From assembly GCA_900552495.1 (NCBI GenBank), contig URZY01000005.1, positions 62,001 through 126,000 of the forward strand: a stretch of DNA of 64,000 bases, read 5' to 3'. A program made the position numbers and the translations under genes. Positions 24,470 through 32,715 of this stretch are shown piece after piece. Each line of letters begins with the position of its first letter. Within the stretch, counting starts at the first letter, position 1. The DNA comes from an uncultured Mycoplasmatota bacterium. Its GTDB lineage: Bacteria; Bacillota_I; Bacilli_A; RF39; UBA660. The notes under the pieces are model-generated. The model did not search any database. It was not told where the DNA came from and saw only the letters and a list, made by a program, of their open reading frames with translations.

Positions 24470-25009
24470 TTACTTTCTAAAAGGAATTCCAAGTCCATTT
24501 AATAAGTCGAATGATTCTTCATTAGTTTTTGCTGTTGTAACGAACACGATATCCATTCCGCGAACTTTTACAACATCGTCATAATTAATTTCTGAAAAGA
24601 TTAATTGTTCTTTTAATCCCATTGTGTAATTTCCTCTACCATCAAAGGCTTTTGGACTTACACCACGGAAGTCTCTTACTTGAGGTAATGAGATAGATAT
24701 TAACTTATCTAAGAAGTTATACATATTATCTCCTCTTAAAGTAACTTTACAACCAATAGCTTGACCTTCTCTTACTTTAAATCCAGCGATTGATTTTTTA
24801 GCTCTTGTTACAACTGGTTTTTGACCAGAAATTAAAGCTAAGTCTGCTACTGCTGCATCTAATAATTTAGAATTTCCAGTTGCATCTCCAACTCCCATAT
24901 TAATAACGATTTTTTCTAATTTTGGAACTTCCATTACTGACTTATAATTATATTTATTCATTAAACTTGAAACAACTTCATTTAAGTATTTCTCTTTTAG
25001 GCGGTTCAT
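24470..25009 (-). CDS. rplE: 50S ribosomal protein L5
   Basis: 179 residues. Markers are 'PKLEKIVINMGVGDATGNSK', 'RAKKSIAGFKVREGQAIGCKVTLRG' and 'FRGVSPKAFDGRGNYTMGLKEQLIFSEI'. It binds 5S rRNA and contacts S13. It follows rplX by 17 bases. Confidence 0.98.
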   Translation of the reverse strand: MNRLKEKYLNEVVSSLMNKYNYKSVMEVPKLEKIVINMGVGDATGNSKLLDAAVADLALISGQKPVVTRAKKSIAGFKVREGQAIGCKVTLRGDNMYNFLDKLISISLPQVRDFRGVSPKAFDGRGNYTMGLKEQLIFSEINYDDVVKVRGMDIVFVTTAKTNEESFDLLNGLGIPFRK

Positions 25010-25026
25010 AGTTACCCTCCTTCCAA

Positions 25027-25338
25027 TTAATCAATCTTCTCGTTTGATTTTTTTGTGATTCTTATTTTTTTACCTGTCTTTGTATCAGTTGTATGTCCTA
25101 TTCTAGTTCTTTTCTTAGTTTTAGGATCAACTATCATAACATTTGATGCATTGATTGGTGCTTCTATTTCTAAAATTCCACCAGTTGCTTGTCCGGTAGG
25201 TTTTTGATGTTTTTTTACAATATTAACACCTTCAACTACTACTTTATTTTCATCTTTTAATGTTTTAACAATTTTTCCTGTTTTACCTTTATCAGAACCA
25301 GTGATAACTACAACTTCATCTCCTATTTTAAAGTTCAT
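25027..25338 (-). CDS. rplX: 50S ribosomal protein L24
   Basis: 103 residues. The KOW motif is at the N-terminus (IGDEVVVITGSDKGKTGKI), and 'GVNIVKKHQKPTGQATGGI' follows. It is an assembly initiator of the 50S subunit. It follows rplN by 13 bases. Confidence 0.97.
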   Translation of the reverse strand: MNFKIGDEVVVITGSDKGKTGKIVKTLKDENKVVVEGVNIVKKHQKPTGQATGGILEIEAPINASNVMIVDPKTKKRTRIGHTTDTKTGKKIRITKKSNEKID

Positions 25339-25351
25339 ATTTATCCTCCTC

Positions 25352-25720
25352 TTATAAAACTTCTTTTGCTAAAGAAACAATTTTCATGTAATCTTTATCA
25401 CGAAGTTCTCTTGCTACTGGTCCAAAAATACGAGTTCCTACTGGACTCTTGTCATCACGAATGATAACACAAGCATTGTCATCGAACTTAATGTAACTTC
25501 CATCTTCACGACGAACGCCTTGACGACTACGAACGATAACTGCTTTTACAACTTTTCCTTTTTTTACTGGTGAGTTAGGAATTGCACTCTTAACTGTTCC
25601 AACTACTACGTCACCAATGTTACCTGTTTTTACCTTACTTCCACCTAGAACACGAATAACTAATAGTTCACGTGCACCAGAGTTGTCAGCAACCTTCATA
25701 CGGCTTTCTTGTTGTAACAT
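25352..25720 (-). CDS. rplN: 50S ribosomal protein L14
   Basis: 122 residues. 'MLQQESRMKVADNSGARELLVIRVLGG' and 'ACVIIRDDKSPVGTRIFGPVARELR' are characteristic. It forms intersubunit bridges and binds the silencing factor RsfS. It follows rpsQ by 28 bases. Confidence 0.98.
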   Translation of the reverse strand: MLQQESRMKVADNSGARELLVIRVLGGSKVKTGNIGDVVVGTVKSAIPNSPVKKGKVVKAVIVRSRQGVRREDGSYIKFDDNACVIIRDDKSPVGTRIFGPVARELRDKDYMKIVSLAKEVL

Positions 25721-25748
25721 AGATTATTCCTCCTTCTTCATCTAAGCG

Positions 25749-26009
25749 TTAAATAATAACTGCTTCTTTTACGATTTCTTTTAAATAGAAATGCTTAGTT
25801 TTTGATATAGGTCTTGTTTCAACTATACGAACTGTATCTCCAACTTTAGCGATATTTTTTTCATCATGTACACTATATTTTTTAGAGCTTTTAACTCTTT
25901 TATGATATAACGGATGGTTTTTATAAGTTTCAACTAAAACAGTGATTGTTTTATCATTAGTAGAGCTAACAACTTTACCAACTAATTCTTTGCTTAATTT
26001 CTTTTCCAC
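25749..26009 (-). CDS. rpsQ: 30S ribosomal protein S17
   Basis: 86 residues, an OB-fold protein with 'LVGKVVSSTNDKTITVLVE' and 'HPLYHKRVKSSKKYSVHDE'. It is a primary 16S rRNA binder. It follows rpmC by 11 bases. Confidence 0.97.
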   Translation of the reverse strand: MEKKLSKELVGKVVSSTNDKTITVLVETYKNHPLYHKRVKSSKKYSVHDEKNIAKVGDTVRIVETRPISKTKHFYLKEIVKEAVII

Positions 26010-26020
26010 TTAAATCCCTC

Positions 26021-26215
26021 CTACTCGCTTAATTCACGTTCTTTTAGAACGGTTTTTAATCTTGCAACTGTATGTCTTAAATCTTTGATTCTAGATGGTT
26101 TTTCTAGGTTTCCTGTTGCTTGTTGGAAACGTAAGTTAAATAATTCTTCTTTTGCTTCAACTAATTTTTTGTTGATTTCTTCTGTTGATAATTCTCTAAT
26201 TTCTTTAACCTTCAT
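26021..26215 (-). CDS. rpmC: 50S ribosomal protein L29
   Basis: 64 residues, two helices (MKVKEIRELSTEEINKKLVE and 'LRFQQATGNLEKPSRIKDLRHTVARLKTVLKER'). It sits at the tunnel exit near the signal-recognition-particle docking site. It overlaps the end of rplP by 11 bases. Confidence 0.97.
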   Translation of the reverse strand: MKVKEIRELSTEEINKKLVEAKEELFNLRFQQATGNLEKPSRIKDLRHTVARLKTVLKERELSE

Positions 26216-26636
26216 TTACTTCACCACCATTTTCTTTTTTTACAAATTTAGTTGCAATAGGTAGTTTATGAGATGCAAGTCTTAAAGCTTCACGAGCAAC
26301 TTCTTCTGTAACTCCAGCAATTTCAAACATGATCTTTCCTTCTTTAACTACTGCAACCCATCCTTCAACGTTACCTTTACCTTTACCTTGTCTTGTACCG
26401 ATAGGTTTTTTAGTTAATGGCATATGAGGGAAGATGTTTATCCAAACTTTTCCACCACGTTTCATATAACGAGTCATCGCAATACGAGCTGCTTCGATTT
26501 GATTTGCTGTAATCCAAGCTCCCTCTTTTGCTTGAAGACCAAATTCTCCGAATGATAGTTCTCTATTTCCACGTGATCTTCCTTCGTAAGGTAATCTATG
26601 AACACGACGATATTTAGTTCTTGACGGTATTAACAT
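26205..26636 (-). CDS. rplP: 50S ribosomal protein L16
   Basis: 143 residues. It has 'MLIPSRTKYRRVHRLPYEG', 'ITANQIEAARIAMTRYMKRGGKVWINIFPHMP' and 'TRQGKGKGNVEGWVAVVK'. It helps A-site tRNA accommodation. It starts one base after rpsC and runs 11 bases into rpmC. Confidence 0.98.
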   Translation of the reverse strand: MLIPSRTKYRRVHRLPYEGRSRGNRELSFGEFGLQAKEGAWITANQIEAARIAMTRYMKRGGKVWINIFPHMPLTKKPIGTRQGKGKGNVEGWVAVVKEGKIMFEIAGVTEEVAREALRLASHKLPIATKFVKKENGGEVNEG

Positions 26637-26637
26637 A

Positions 26638-27288
26638 TTAATTACCTCCTTTTGCCTTTTTATTTAAGATTTCACCTTTGTAAATCCATACCTTTACACC
26701 GATTTTACCAAATGTTGTATCAGCTTCTGCTGTTGCATAATCAACATCTGCTCTCAATGTATGTAGTGGAATAGTTCCTTCAGTGTATCCTTCACTACGT
26801 GCCATATCAGCTCCACCTAGACGTCCTGAAACTGATGTTTTAATTCCTTTAGCTCCTGCTTTCATAGCATTTCTAATTGCACGTTTTTGAGCCATACGGA
26901 ATGAAGCTCTGTTAGTAATTTGATTAGCGATTGAATCAGCAACTAATTGAGCATCTAAATCTACTTTTTTAATATCAACGATTGAGATTTGAACGTTTTC
27001 ATCTGCAACCTTTGATAATTGAGTTTTTAATTTTTCAATTTCTTCTCCACCGTGTCCAATCATAACACCAGGTTTAGAAGTATGAATTACAACTTCACAT
27101 TTCTTAGCATTTCTTTCAATTTCAACTTTTGCAATTCCGGCATTTTTTAAATTTTCAGCTAAATATTCACGAATTTTAACATCTTTTTCTAGGTATTTAG
27201 AAAAGTCTTTGCTGTTTGCATACCATTTTGCTTGCCAGTCTTTATTGATACCAAGTCTAAGTCCATTAGGATTAACCTTTTGTCCCAT
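26638..27288 (-). CDS. rpsC: 30S ribosomal protein S3
   Basis: 216 residues. An N-terminal KH domain with 'KPGVMIGHGGEEIEKLKTQL' (GxxG loop) is followed by the C-terminal S3 domain ('GAKGIKTSVSGRLGGADMARSEGYTEGTIPLHTLRADVDYA'). It lines the mRNA entry. It follows rplV by 15 bases. Confidence 0.98.
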   Translation of the reverse strand: MGQKVNPNGLRLGINKDWQAKWYANSKDFSKYLEKDVKIREYLAENLKNAGIAKVEIERNAKKCEVVIHTSKPGVMIGHGGEEIEKLKTQLSKVADENVQISIVDIKKVDLDAQLVADSIANQITNRASFRMAQKRAIRNAMKAGAKGIKTSVSGRLGGADMARSEGYTEGTIPLHTLRADVDYATAEADTTFGKIGVKVWIYKGEILNKKAKGGN

Positions 27289-27303
27289 TTTGTAACCTCC
27301 TTA

Positions 27304-27639
27304 TTAGTTTTTTGTAGCCACTGCTATAACTATGTGACTAGTTCTGTGATCTTTATGTCCAATATGAGAACGTGAATCAAACATGTGACGTTTCATAACA
27401 GGACCAGCATCTACTCTTGCTTCTTTAACATAAAGTGTTGCAGCATCTGCACCATTGTTGTTAACAGCGTTAGCAATAGCAGAGTCTAAAACTTTTTTAG
27501 TAAGTCTTGCAGACTTATTATTTACATTACTTAATATGGTTAATGCTTCTTGTACACTTTTACCACGAATTAGATCTGAAACTAAACGAGCTCTAATTGG
27601 TGATATTCTAAGTCCCTTAGCAATTGCTTTTGCTTCCAT
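27304..27639 (-). CDS. rplV: 50S ribosomal protein L22
   Basis: 111 residues. 'ISPIRARLVSDLIRGKSVQEAL' and the beta-hairpin 'VDAGPVMKRHMFDSRSHIGHKDHRTSHIVIAV', which narrows the exit tunnel and is a macrolide site, are clear. It follows rpsS by 23 bases. Confidence 0.98.
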   Translation of the reverse strand: MEAKAIAKGLRISPIRARLVSDLIRGKSVQEALTILSNVNNKSARLTKKVLDSAIANAVNNNGADAATLYVKEARVDAGPVMKRHMFDSRSHIGHKDHRTSHIVIAVATKN

Positions 27640-27662
27640 ATATTTCCCTCCTAGTCATTATT

Positions 27663-27929
27663 TTATTTTTTGTCTGAACCATGTCCACCGAATTTACGTG
27701 TTAATGCAAATTCACCTAATTTATGTCCAACCATGTCTTCTGTAACATAAACTGGAATAAATTCTTTTCCGTTGTGAACTGCAAATGTGTGTCCTATAAA
27801 ATCAGGAAAAATAGTGGAACGGCGTGACCATGTTTTAATGACTTCTTTTTTTCCAGACTTATTTAATTCTTGAACTCTTTTTAGTAATCTATCGAATACA
27901 TAAGGTCCTTTTTTTAAACTTCTTGCCAT
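27663..27929 (-). CDS. rpsS: 30S ribosomal protein S19
   Basis: 88 residues. It starts ARSLKKGPYVFDRLLKRVQ and has 'IKTWSRRSTIFPDFIGHTFAVHNGKEFIPVYVTEDMVGHKLGEFALTRKF', which is the complete S19 core. It forms a 30S head complex with S13. It follows rplB by 20 bases. Confidence 0.98.
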   Translation of the reverse strand: MARSLKKGPYVFDRLLKRVQELNKSGKKEVIKTWSRRSTIFPDFIGHTFAVHNGKEFIPVYVTEDMVGHKLGEFALTRKFGGHGSDKK

Positions 27930-27949
27930 TTTTTAATCATCCTTTCCTA

Positions 27950-28777
27950 TTATTTACTACGACGACGTACTATGAACTTGTCAGATTGTTTTTTCTTACG
28001 TGTCTTTAATCCAAGTGCAGGTTTTCCCCAAGGTGTCATAGGTGCTTTACGTCCTACTGGAGCGCGTCCTTCACCTCCACCGTGTGGGTGGTCATTAGGG
28101 TTCATAACTGAACCACGAACTGTTGGTCTAATTCCCATGTGACGGCTACGTCCTGCTTTTCCGATTTTTACCAATGAAGAATCTTCATTTCCAACTTCTC
28201 CAACTGTAGCCATACAAGTTCCAAGAACTTTTCTTTGTTCACCACTTGATAAACGAATCATTACATAGTTTCCTTCACGACCAAGGATTTGAGCAGAGGC
28301 CCCAGCACTTCTTGCTAATTCTCCACCTTTTCCTGGACGAAGTTCAATGTTATGAACCATTGTACCAACTGGAATATTCATAATTGGTAAAGCATTACCA
28401 ACTTTAATATCAGCATTTTCTCCAGCTTCAACTGTCATTCCAACTGTTAAACCTTTTGGAGCAATGATATATCTTTTTTCTCCATCTGCATAATTGATTA
28501 GTGCAATGTTTGCAGTTCTGTTTGGATCGTATTCAATTGTTGCTACTGATCCAGGTACGTTTAATTTATTTCTTTTGAAATCAATGATACGATATTTTCT
28601 TTTTTCTCCACCACCATGATGACGAACAGTTATCTTACCTTGATTATTACGTCCACCATTTTTCTTAATAGTAACTGTAAGAGATTTTTCAGGTACATTA
28701 GTTGTAATTTCTTCATTTACTAATGTACTCATTTTTCTACGTCCTGGTGTAGTAGGTTTATAATTTCTGATTGCCAT
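27950..28777 (-). CDS. rplB: 50S ribosomal protein L2
   Basis: 275 residues. It has the conserved 'GRNNQGKITVRHHGGG' start region and the 'HPHGGGEGRAPVGRKAPMTPWGKPALG' segment, which includes the His implicated in peptidyl-transferase centre function. It follows rplW by 17 bases. Confidence 0.98.
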   Translation of the reverse strand: MAIRNYKPTTPGRRKMSTLVNEEITTNVPEKSLTVTIKKNGGRNNQGKITVRHHGGGEKRKYRIIDFKRNKLNVPGSVATIEYDPNRTANIALINYADGEKRYIIAPKGLTVGMTVEAGENADIKVGNALPIMNIPVGTMVHNIELRPGKGGELARSAGASAQILGREGNYVMIRLSSGEQRKVLGTCMATVGEVGNEDSSLVKIGKAGRSRHMGIRPTVRGSVMNPNDHPHGGGEGRAPVGRKAPMTPWGKPALGLKTRKKKQSDKFIVRRRSK

Positions 28778-28794
28778 AATTTATTCTCCTCCTT

Positions 28795-29079
28795 CTAACC
28801 AAGATCAATTGTTTGTCCTTCTGCAAGAGTAACAATTGCTTTCTTATAACGATTAGTTAATCCTGTGTAACGACCAACTCTTCTTTTTTTAGGTTTTACA
28901 TTTATTGTTCTAATTGCTGTAACTTTGACATTAAAGATTTTTTCAATTGCTTCTTTAATCTCAATTTTATTAGCTTTAGAATCTACTTTGAAAGTGTATT
29001 TTCCTTCGCTTTTAGCAATTTGTGATTTTTCAGTAATAACTGGTGCTTTAATTATTTCTAAATATTTTGTGTCTTTCAT
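28795..29079 (-). CDS. rplW: 50S ribosomal protein L23
   Basis: 94 residues with 'IIKAPVITEKSQIAKSEGKYTFKV', 'EIKEAIEKIFNVKVTAIRTINVKPKKRRVGRYTGLTNRYKKAIVTL'. It is the docking site for trigger factor and SRP. It overlaps rplD by one base. Confidence 0.98.
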   Translation of the reverse strand: MKDTKYLEIIKAPVITEKSQIAKSEGKYTFKVDSKANKIEIKEAIEKIFNVKVTAIRTINVKPKKRRVGRYTGLTNRYKKAIVTLAEGQTIDLG

Positions 29080-29705
29080 TATTTAAGCACCTCCTCAATA
29101 TTTTTTAATGCAGTTTCTGTAACTAGCATTACATCTGTTCCAACTACATCTAATACGTTGATTTCTTCTGCTAATATTAATACTAAGTTTTGAATATTTC
29201 TTGATGCTAAAATCATGTTATCATCAAATTCATCAACTACTAATAATACTTTTTTATCAGCAACTTTTAAAGTTTCAAGAATGTTCATCATTTCTTTTGT
29301 CTTTGGTGTTTCAATTGTTAATTTTTCTAAAACGATGATTGCTTTTTCATTAGCTTTATCTGCTAAAGCTGATTTTAAAGCAAGTCTTCTTTCTTTTCTA
29401 TTTTGTTTTTTGCTATAGTCTCTAGGTACTGGAGTTCCATAATTTCCTCCACCTACCCATTGTACAGATCTAATAGATCCTTGACGAGCACGTCCAGTTC
29501 CTTTTTGTCTCCATGGCTTTCTTCCTCCACCACTTACTTCTGAACGATTTTTTGTTTTATGGGTTCCTTGTCTTAGTGATGCCATTGTTAAAATTATTGC
29601 ATCATGTAAAACAGCATTGTTTGGGGTAATTCCAAATATTTCTTCGTTTAAATTAATGTCCTTTACTTTTTCACCTTTAAGATTTAAAAGTTCTACTTTT
29701 TTCAT
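29079..29705 (-). CDS. rplD: 50S ribosomal protein L4
   Basis: 208 residues. The tunnel loop is intact ('GTHKTKNRSEVSGGGRKPWRQKGTGRARQGSIRSVQWVGGG'-type), as is the helical C-terminal domain. In E. coli L4 also represses the S10 operon. It follows rplC after 60 bases that hold a long-range inverted repeat. Confidence 0.98.
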   Translation of the reverse strand: MKKVELLNLKGEKVKDINLNEEIFGITPNNAVLHDAIILTMASLRQGTHKTKNRSEVSGGGRKPWRQKGTGRARQGSIRSVQWVGGGNYGTPVPRDYSKKQNRKERRLALKSALADKANEKAIIVLEKLTIETPKTKEMMNILETLKVADKKVLLVVDEFDDNMILASRNIQNLVLILAEEINVLDVVGTDVMLVTETALKNIEEVLK

Positions 29706-29721
29706 TTACGATTCCTCCTTT

Positions 29722-29764
29722 CATCACATTTAAATTAAAAATTTCTTTATTATATATTGTGATG
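29722..29764 (-). repeat. inverted repeat in the rplC-rplD gap
   Basis: CATCACA (29722-29728) and TGTGATG (29758-29764) are perfect inverted copies separated by 29 AT-rich bases, directly before the rplD AGGAGG site. It could form a stem that tunes translation of L4. No T run follows, so it is not a terminator. Confidence 0.35.
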
Positions 29765-29765
29765 A

Positions 29766-30485
29766 TTATTCAACTGTTGTTTCTTCAGTAGCTGTTTCTT
29801 CAACTTCAACTACTTCAGGTTCTACGTAACTAACTAAGTTAGCAGCTTCTCTTTTTACGTCTGGTTTTTTAACCGCAGTACGAATCATAACTAATGATTT
29901 CTTTGGACCTGGAACATTACCTTTAACTAAGATTACACTGTTTTCTGTATCTACTGATACAATTTCAAGATTTTGAACTGTTCTTTGAACATTACCCATT
30001 TGTCCTGGCATCTTTTTACCTTTTAGAACGTGCATTGGTAAAAGAGTACCTAATGAACCAACACCTCTGTGGTATTGAGAACCATGTCCTTTTGGACCGA
30101 TTGATTGATTGTGACGTTTAATAACACCTTGGAACCCTTTACCTTTACTAGTTCCAGTAACATCAACCATTTCCCCTTCGCTGAAAATGTCTACGCCAAT
30201 AGTTTGACCTAAAGTGTATTCATTAACGTTAACTCCTCTAATTTCTCTTAAGAAGCGCTTAGGTGCTGTATTAGCTTTGTTTGTATGACCCATAGCTGGC
30301 TTATTGCTTAACTTTTCTCTGATTGTTTCAGTTGCAAGTTGTACTGCTTCATAACCATCTTTTTCTACTGTTTTGATTTGAGTTACAACATTTGGTTCAA
30401 CTTCAATAACAGTAACCGGAATTAATTTACCTTCTGTAGTAAATACTTGAGTCATTCCGATTTTTTTACCTAAGATTCCTTTCAT
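29766..30485 (-). CDS. rplC: 50S ribosomal protein L3 with acidic C-terminal extension
   Basis: 239 residues, about 30 longer than the usual 205-210. Core markers are 'GKKIGMTQVF', 'TSKGKGFQGVIKRHNQSIGPKGHGSQYHRGVGSLG' and 'KMPGQMGNVQRTVQNLEIVSVD'. The extra tail after residue 210 (NLVSYVEPEVVEVEETATEE...) is strongly acidic and probably disordered, unusual for a basic ribosomal protein. It follows rpsJ by 17 bases. Confidence 0.97.
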   Translation of the reverse strand: MKGILGKKIGMTQVFTTEGKLIPVTVIEVEPNVVTQIKTVEKDGYEAVQLATETIREKLSNKPAMGHTNKANTAPKRFLREIRGVNVNEYTLGQTIGVDIFSEGEMVDVTGTSKGKGFQGVIKRHNQSIGPKGHGSQYHRGVGSLGTLLPMHVLKGKKMPGQMGNVQRTVQNLEIVSVDTENSVILVKGNVPGPKKSLVMIRTAVKKPDVKREAANLVSYVEPEVVEVEETATEETTVE

Positions 30486-30502
30486 TATTGTTTCCTCCTA
30501 AA

Positions 30503-30814
30503 TTATTTTGTCTTGATTTCGATATCAACACCACTTGGTAAGTCTAAGTGAGCTAATGCTTCAACTGTTTCCTTACTTGGATTTTTAATATCGATTAATC
30601 TCTTGTGTGTACGCATTTCGAATTGTTCACGTGAATCTTTATACTTGTGTACAGCTCTTAAAATTGTGAATTTTTCAACTTCAGTTGGAAGTGGTACTGG
30701 ACCTGATATTACTCCGCCAGATCTTTTTACTGTTTCAACAATTTTTTTAGCAGCATTGTCAAGTATTCTGTGATCGTATGCTTTAATTCTAATACGAATT
30801 TTTTCTGTTGACAT
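30503..30814 (-). CDS. rpsJ: 30S ribosomal protein S10
   Basis: 103 residues from the ATG at 30814, preceded by a GGGAG site. The frame is open further upstream, but that part is the structured leader and S10 is normally 102-104 residues. Markers: 'IRIRIKAYDHRILDNAAKKIVETVKRSGGVISGPVPLPT' and 'MRTHKRLIDI'. First gene of the superoperon; in many bacteria S10 also acts as the Nus factor NusE. Confidence 0.97.
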   Translation of the reverse strand: MSTEKIRIRIKAYDHRILDNAAKKIVETVKRSGGVISGPVPLPTEVEKFTILRAVHKYKDSREQFEMRTHKRLIDIKNPSKETVEALAHLDLPSGVDIEIKTK

Positions 30815-30932
30815 ATTATTAATCTCCCTTCGCCTATATCTTGTATAGACTTGCTCCGTGCGAATAACCCAATAACTAGTTAACAACTTAACCCGGTGTA
30901 TCGGCAACCTCGCACATCTAAGCAGTCACACG
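30815..30932 (-). promoter_or_regulatory. structured S10-operon leader RNA (candidate)
   Basis: The roughly 118-base leader has a GTGCGA/TCGCAC pairing (complements of 30910-30915 and 30858-30863) closing a domain of about 47 bases. A CTATA/TATAG hairpin (30834-30838 with 30844-30848) precedes the ribosome binding site. Its GC content is higher than the neighbourhood. Autoregulatory leaders are known upstream of rpsJ in Firmicutes; the ligand here is not proven. Confidence 0.5.
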
Positions 30933-30938
30933 GTTATA

Positions 30939-30967
30939 ATTATAACAGGGGTCTTATTGTTTTGCAA
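30939..30967 (-). promoter_or_regulatory. strong promoter of the S10-spc-alpha superoperon
   Basis: TTGCAA (30962-30967) and TATAAT (30939-30944) are 17 bases apart, and the -10 is also extended (TG-T-TATAAT). It is among the best promoters in the window, fitting its ~14-kb ribosomal unit. Confidence 0.85.
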
Positions 30968-31027
30968 GCATTTTTTAGTTTTTTTCTTATTTTTCAACAA
31001 TATTTTTCATTTTGGAGAGTAAATTAA

Positions 31028-32260
31028 TTATTTTTTTAATTTTTCTTTGGATGGATGTTGTTTGCTTATTAATTTTAAGGCGGCTGGAGCAAGAATTGAT
31101 TTACCAAATTTATCATTAATATTATCAATCATTTGTTGAACATCATCATTTTCAATAGTATCAAGTTCTTTTTCTGTATCAAATAAGGTTAGTTGTGTTT
31201 CTTTATTGTTAGAAAAGTCAGAAAGACGAACACCAATTAGCCTAATCGGATCTTTTTTATAATTATTATTAAATAAATCGATAACTAATCTATATATATC
31301 CTTTGTATTATTAGAAGGGTATTTCAGTTTTGCTTGAGCAGAGTAACTGACAAACTGATTATTCTTAAAAATAATAGCAACAGTATTAGCATATTGTTTT
31401 TGATGACGTAGACTTCGTGAAACTTCTTCGGTTTGTCGAAATAAAATATCTTTTAATTTATCTTCATCAGTATAGTCGTATGAAAGAGTCTCTGTTGTAC
31501 TAATACTTTCACGTTTAGAACTACGTGGAGCTACTTTAGAATTATCTATCCCCCAAGCTGCTTCTTTTAAATTTATAGCGTGATTTTTAAAATACCTTTC
31601 AAGTAAATGCATATCGGCATGAGCTAAATCTTTAATTGTATAAATATTTAAATTATTTAAAGTCTTTTTACTGCTTTTTCCAACCATAAATAATTCCCCT
31701 ACATCCAATGGCCAGAGTTTTTCCTTAATTTCTGACTTATATAAGGTATGAACCTTATCTGGTTTTTCAAAGTCAGAGGCCATTTTGGCGCAAAGTTTAT
31801 TATTACCAATTCCCACATTAACAGTAAAGCCAAACTTTTCTTTAACCTCTTCTTTTATTTTGTATGCAAGGGCTTTATGATCTTTGTACAAGTAACTTGT
31901 TCCTGTCATATCTAAAAAACACTCATCAATAGAAAATTTTTCTAAAATTGGTGAATATTGTGATAAATAATCAAATAGTTGTTGTGACATTTTACTGTAC
32001 CAACTGTAATTCGGTGGAAAAACTTGTAAAGTTCCGCATTTTTTCTTTGCTTGATAAAGGGTTTCAGCAGTAATAATTCCAAACTTTTTTGCTACTGGTG
32101 ATTTAGCCAAAACAATACCGCGACGAGCTGTTTCATCGCCACCTATCACAGCTGGTATTTTCCTAATATCTTGCTTATAACCTTTCTTTAATAGAAGTAC
32201 TGCAGTCCAAGAAAGAAAGGCGTTATTAACGTCAATATGAAAAATAATACGTTCTTTCAT
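31028..32260 (-). CDS. dinB: DNA polymerase IV (Y family)
   Basis: 410 residues from the ATG at 32260, with a GAGGTG site upstream; a longer frame to 32308 has no such support. Catalytic acids are D10 (FHIDVNNAFLSW) and D112-E113 (FSIDECFLD). The thumb, the little-finger region and a C-terminal 'QLTLFD' beta-clamp-binding peptide (about residue 373) are present. The enzyme does low-fidelity translesion synthesis. No LexA-type box is visible upstream. Confidence 0.95.
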   Translation of the reverse strand: MKERIIFHIDVNNAFLSWTAVLLLKKGYKQDIRKIPAVIGGDETARRGIVLAKSPVAKKFGIITAETLYQAKKKCGTLQVFPPNYSWYSKMSQQLFDYLSQYSPILEKFSIDECFLDMTGTSYLYKDHKALAYKIKEEVKEKFGFTVNVGIGNNKLCAKMASDFEKPDKVHTLYKSEIKEKLWPLDVGELFMVGKSSKKTLNNLNIYTIKDLAHADMHLLERYFKNHAINLKEAAWGIDNSKVAPRSSKRESISTTETLSYDYTDEDKLKDILFRQTEEVSRSLRHQKQYANTVAIIFKNNQFVSYSAQAKLKYPSNNTKDIYRLVIDLFNNNYKKDPIRLIGVRLSDFSNNKETQLTLFDTEKELDTIENDDVQQMIDNINDKFGKSILAPAALKLISKQHPSKEKLKK

Positions 32261-32391
32261 GATTACACCTCTTGGTTTCATTATAAATGGTTTTTTAGAG
32301 TAATTCAATCGAACAAAAACGGCTCTTGTAAATTTGTAATTTACATATTATTTTTTAATTTTAGTACATAATAAAGTTAGTTGGTGATTTT

Positions 32392-32643
32392 ATGAATAAA
32401 TATGAAGTAAATATATATGAACAAATTTCAAGAAATATTAAAAAGTATCGAACGGAAGTAGGAATTACTCAAGCAGTCTTGGCTGAGCGCGTTGGTGTCT
32501 CTCACGAATTTATTAGGAGAATCGAGTCTAAGAAAGGTGTGAAGACATTTTCAGTTGATACTATTTGGAAGATTTCTCTTGCTTTAGATATTGATCCTGG
32601 AAAATTATTTGAAATCGATATGGACGAAGTTGTCCATCTTTAA
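32392..32643 (+). CDS. small XRE-family transcription regulator
   Basis: 83 residues, almost entirely one helix-turn-helix domain of Cro/CI type (YRTEVGITQAVLAERVGVSHEFIRRIESKKGVKTFSVDTIWKISLALDIDPGKLFE, about 20-75). A GGTGATTT site precedes the ATG. It is divergent from dinB and ends 34 bases before an IS element. It could regulate dinB or itself, but the target is unknown. Confidence 0.85.
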   Translation: MNKYEVNIYEQISRNIKKYRTEVGITQAVLAERVGVSHEFIRRIESKKGVKTFSVDTIWKISLALDIDPGKLFEIDMDEVVHL

Positions 32644-32682
32644 TAAAAAATAACAGTATTAGATGATGTAACCTATTTAGTT

Positions 32683-32715
32683 GACACGTATAAAAAAATA
32701 ATACGTGTCTTTTTT
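32683..32715 (+). terminator. hairpin with T run in the left IS end
   Basis: A 9-bp perfect stem (32683-32691 with 32701-32709), A-rich 9-base loop and six Ts. In the forward direction it would terminate transcripts entering from the XRE gene. Confidence 0.6.

Noticed and set aside
30815..30907. Extended N-terminus of S10
   Set aside because: The frame is open, but this part is the structured leader; S10 is normally 102-104 residues and the GGGAG site fits the ATG at 30814.
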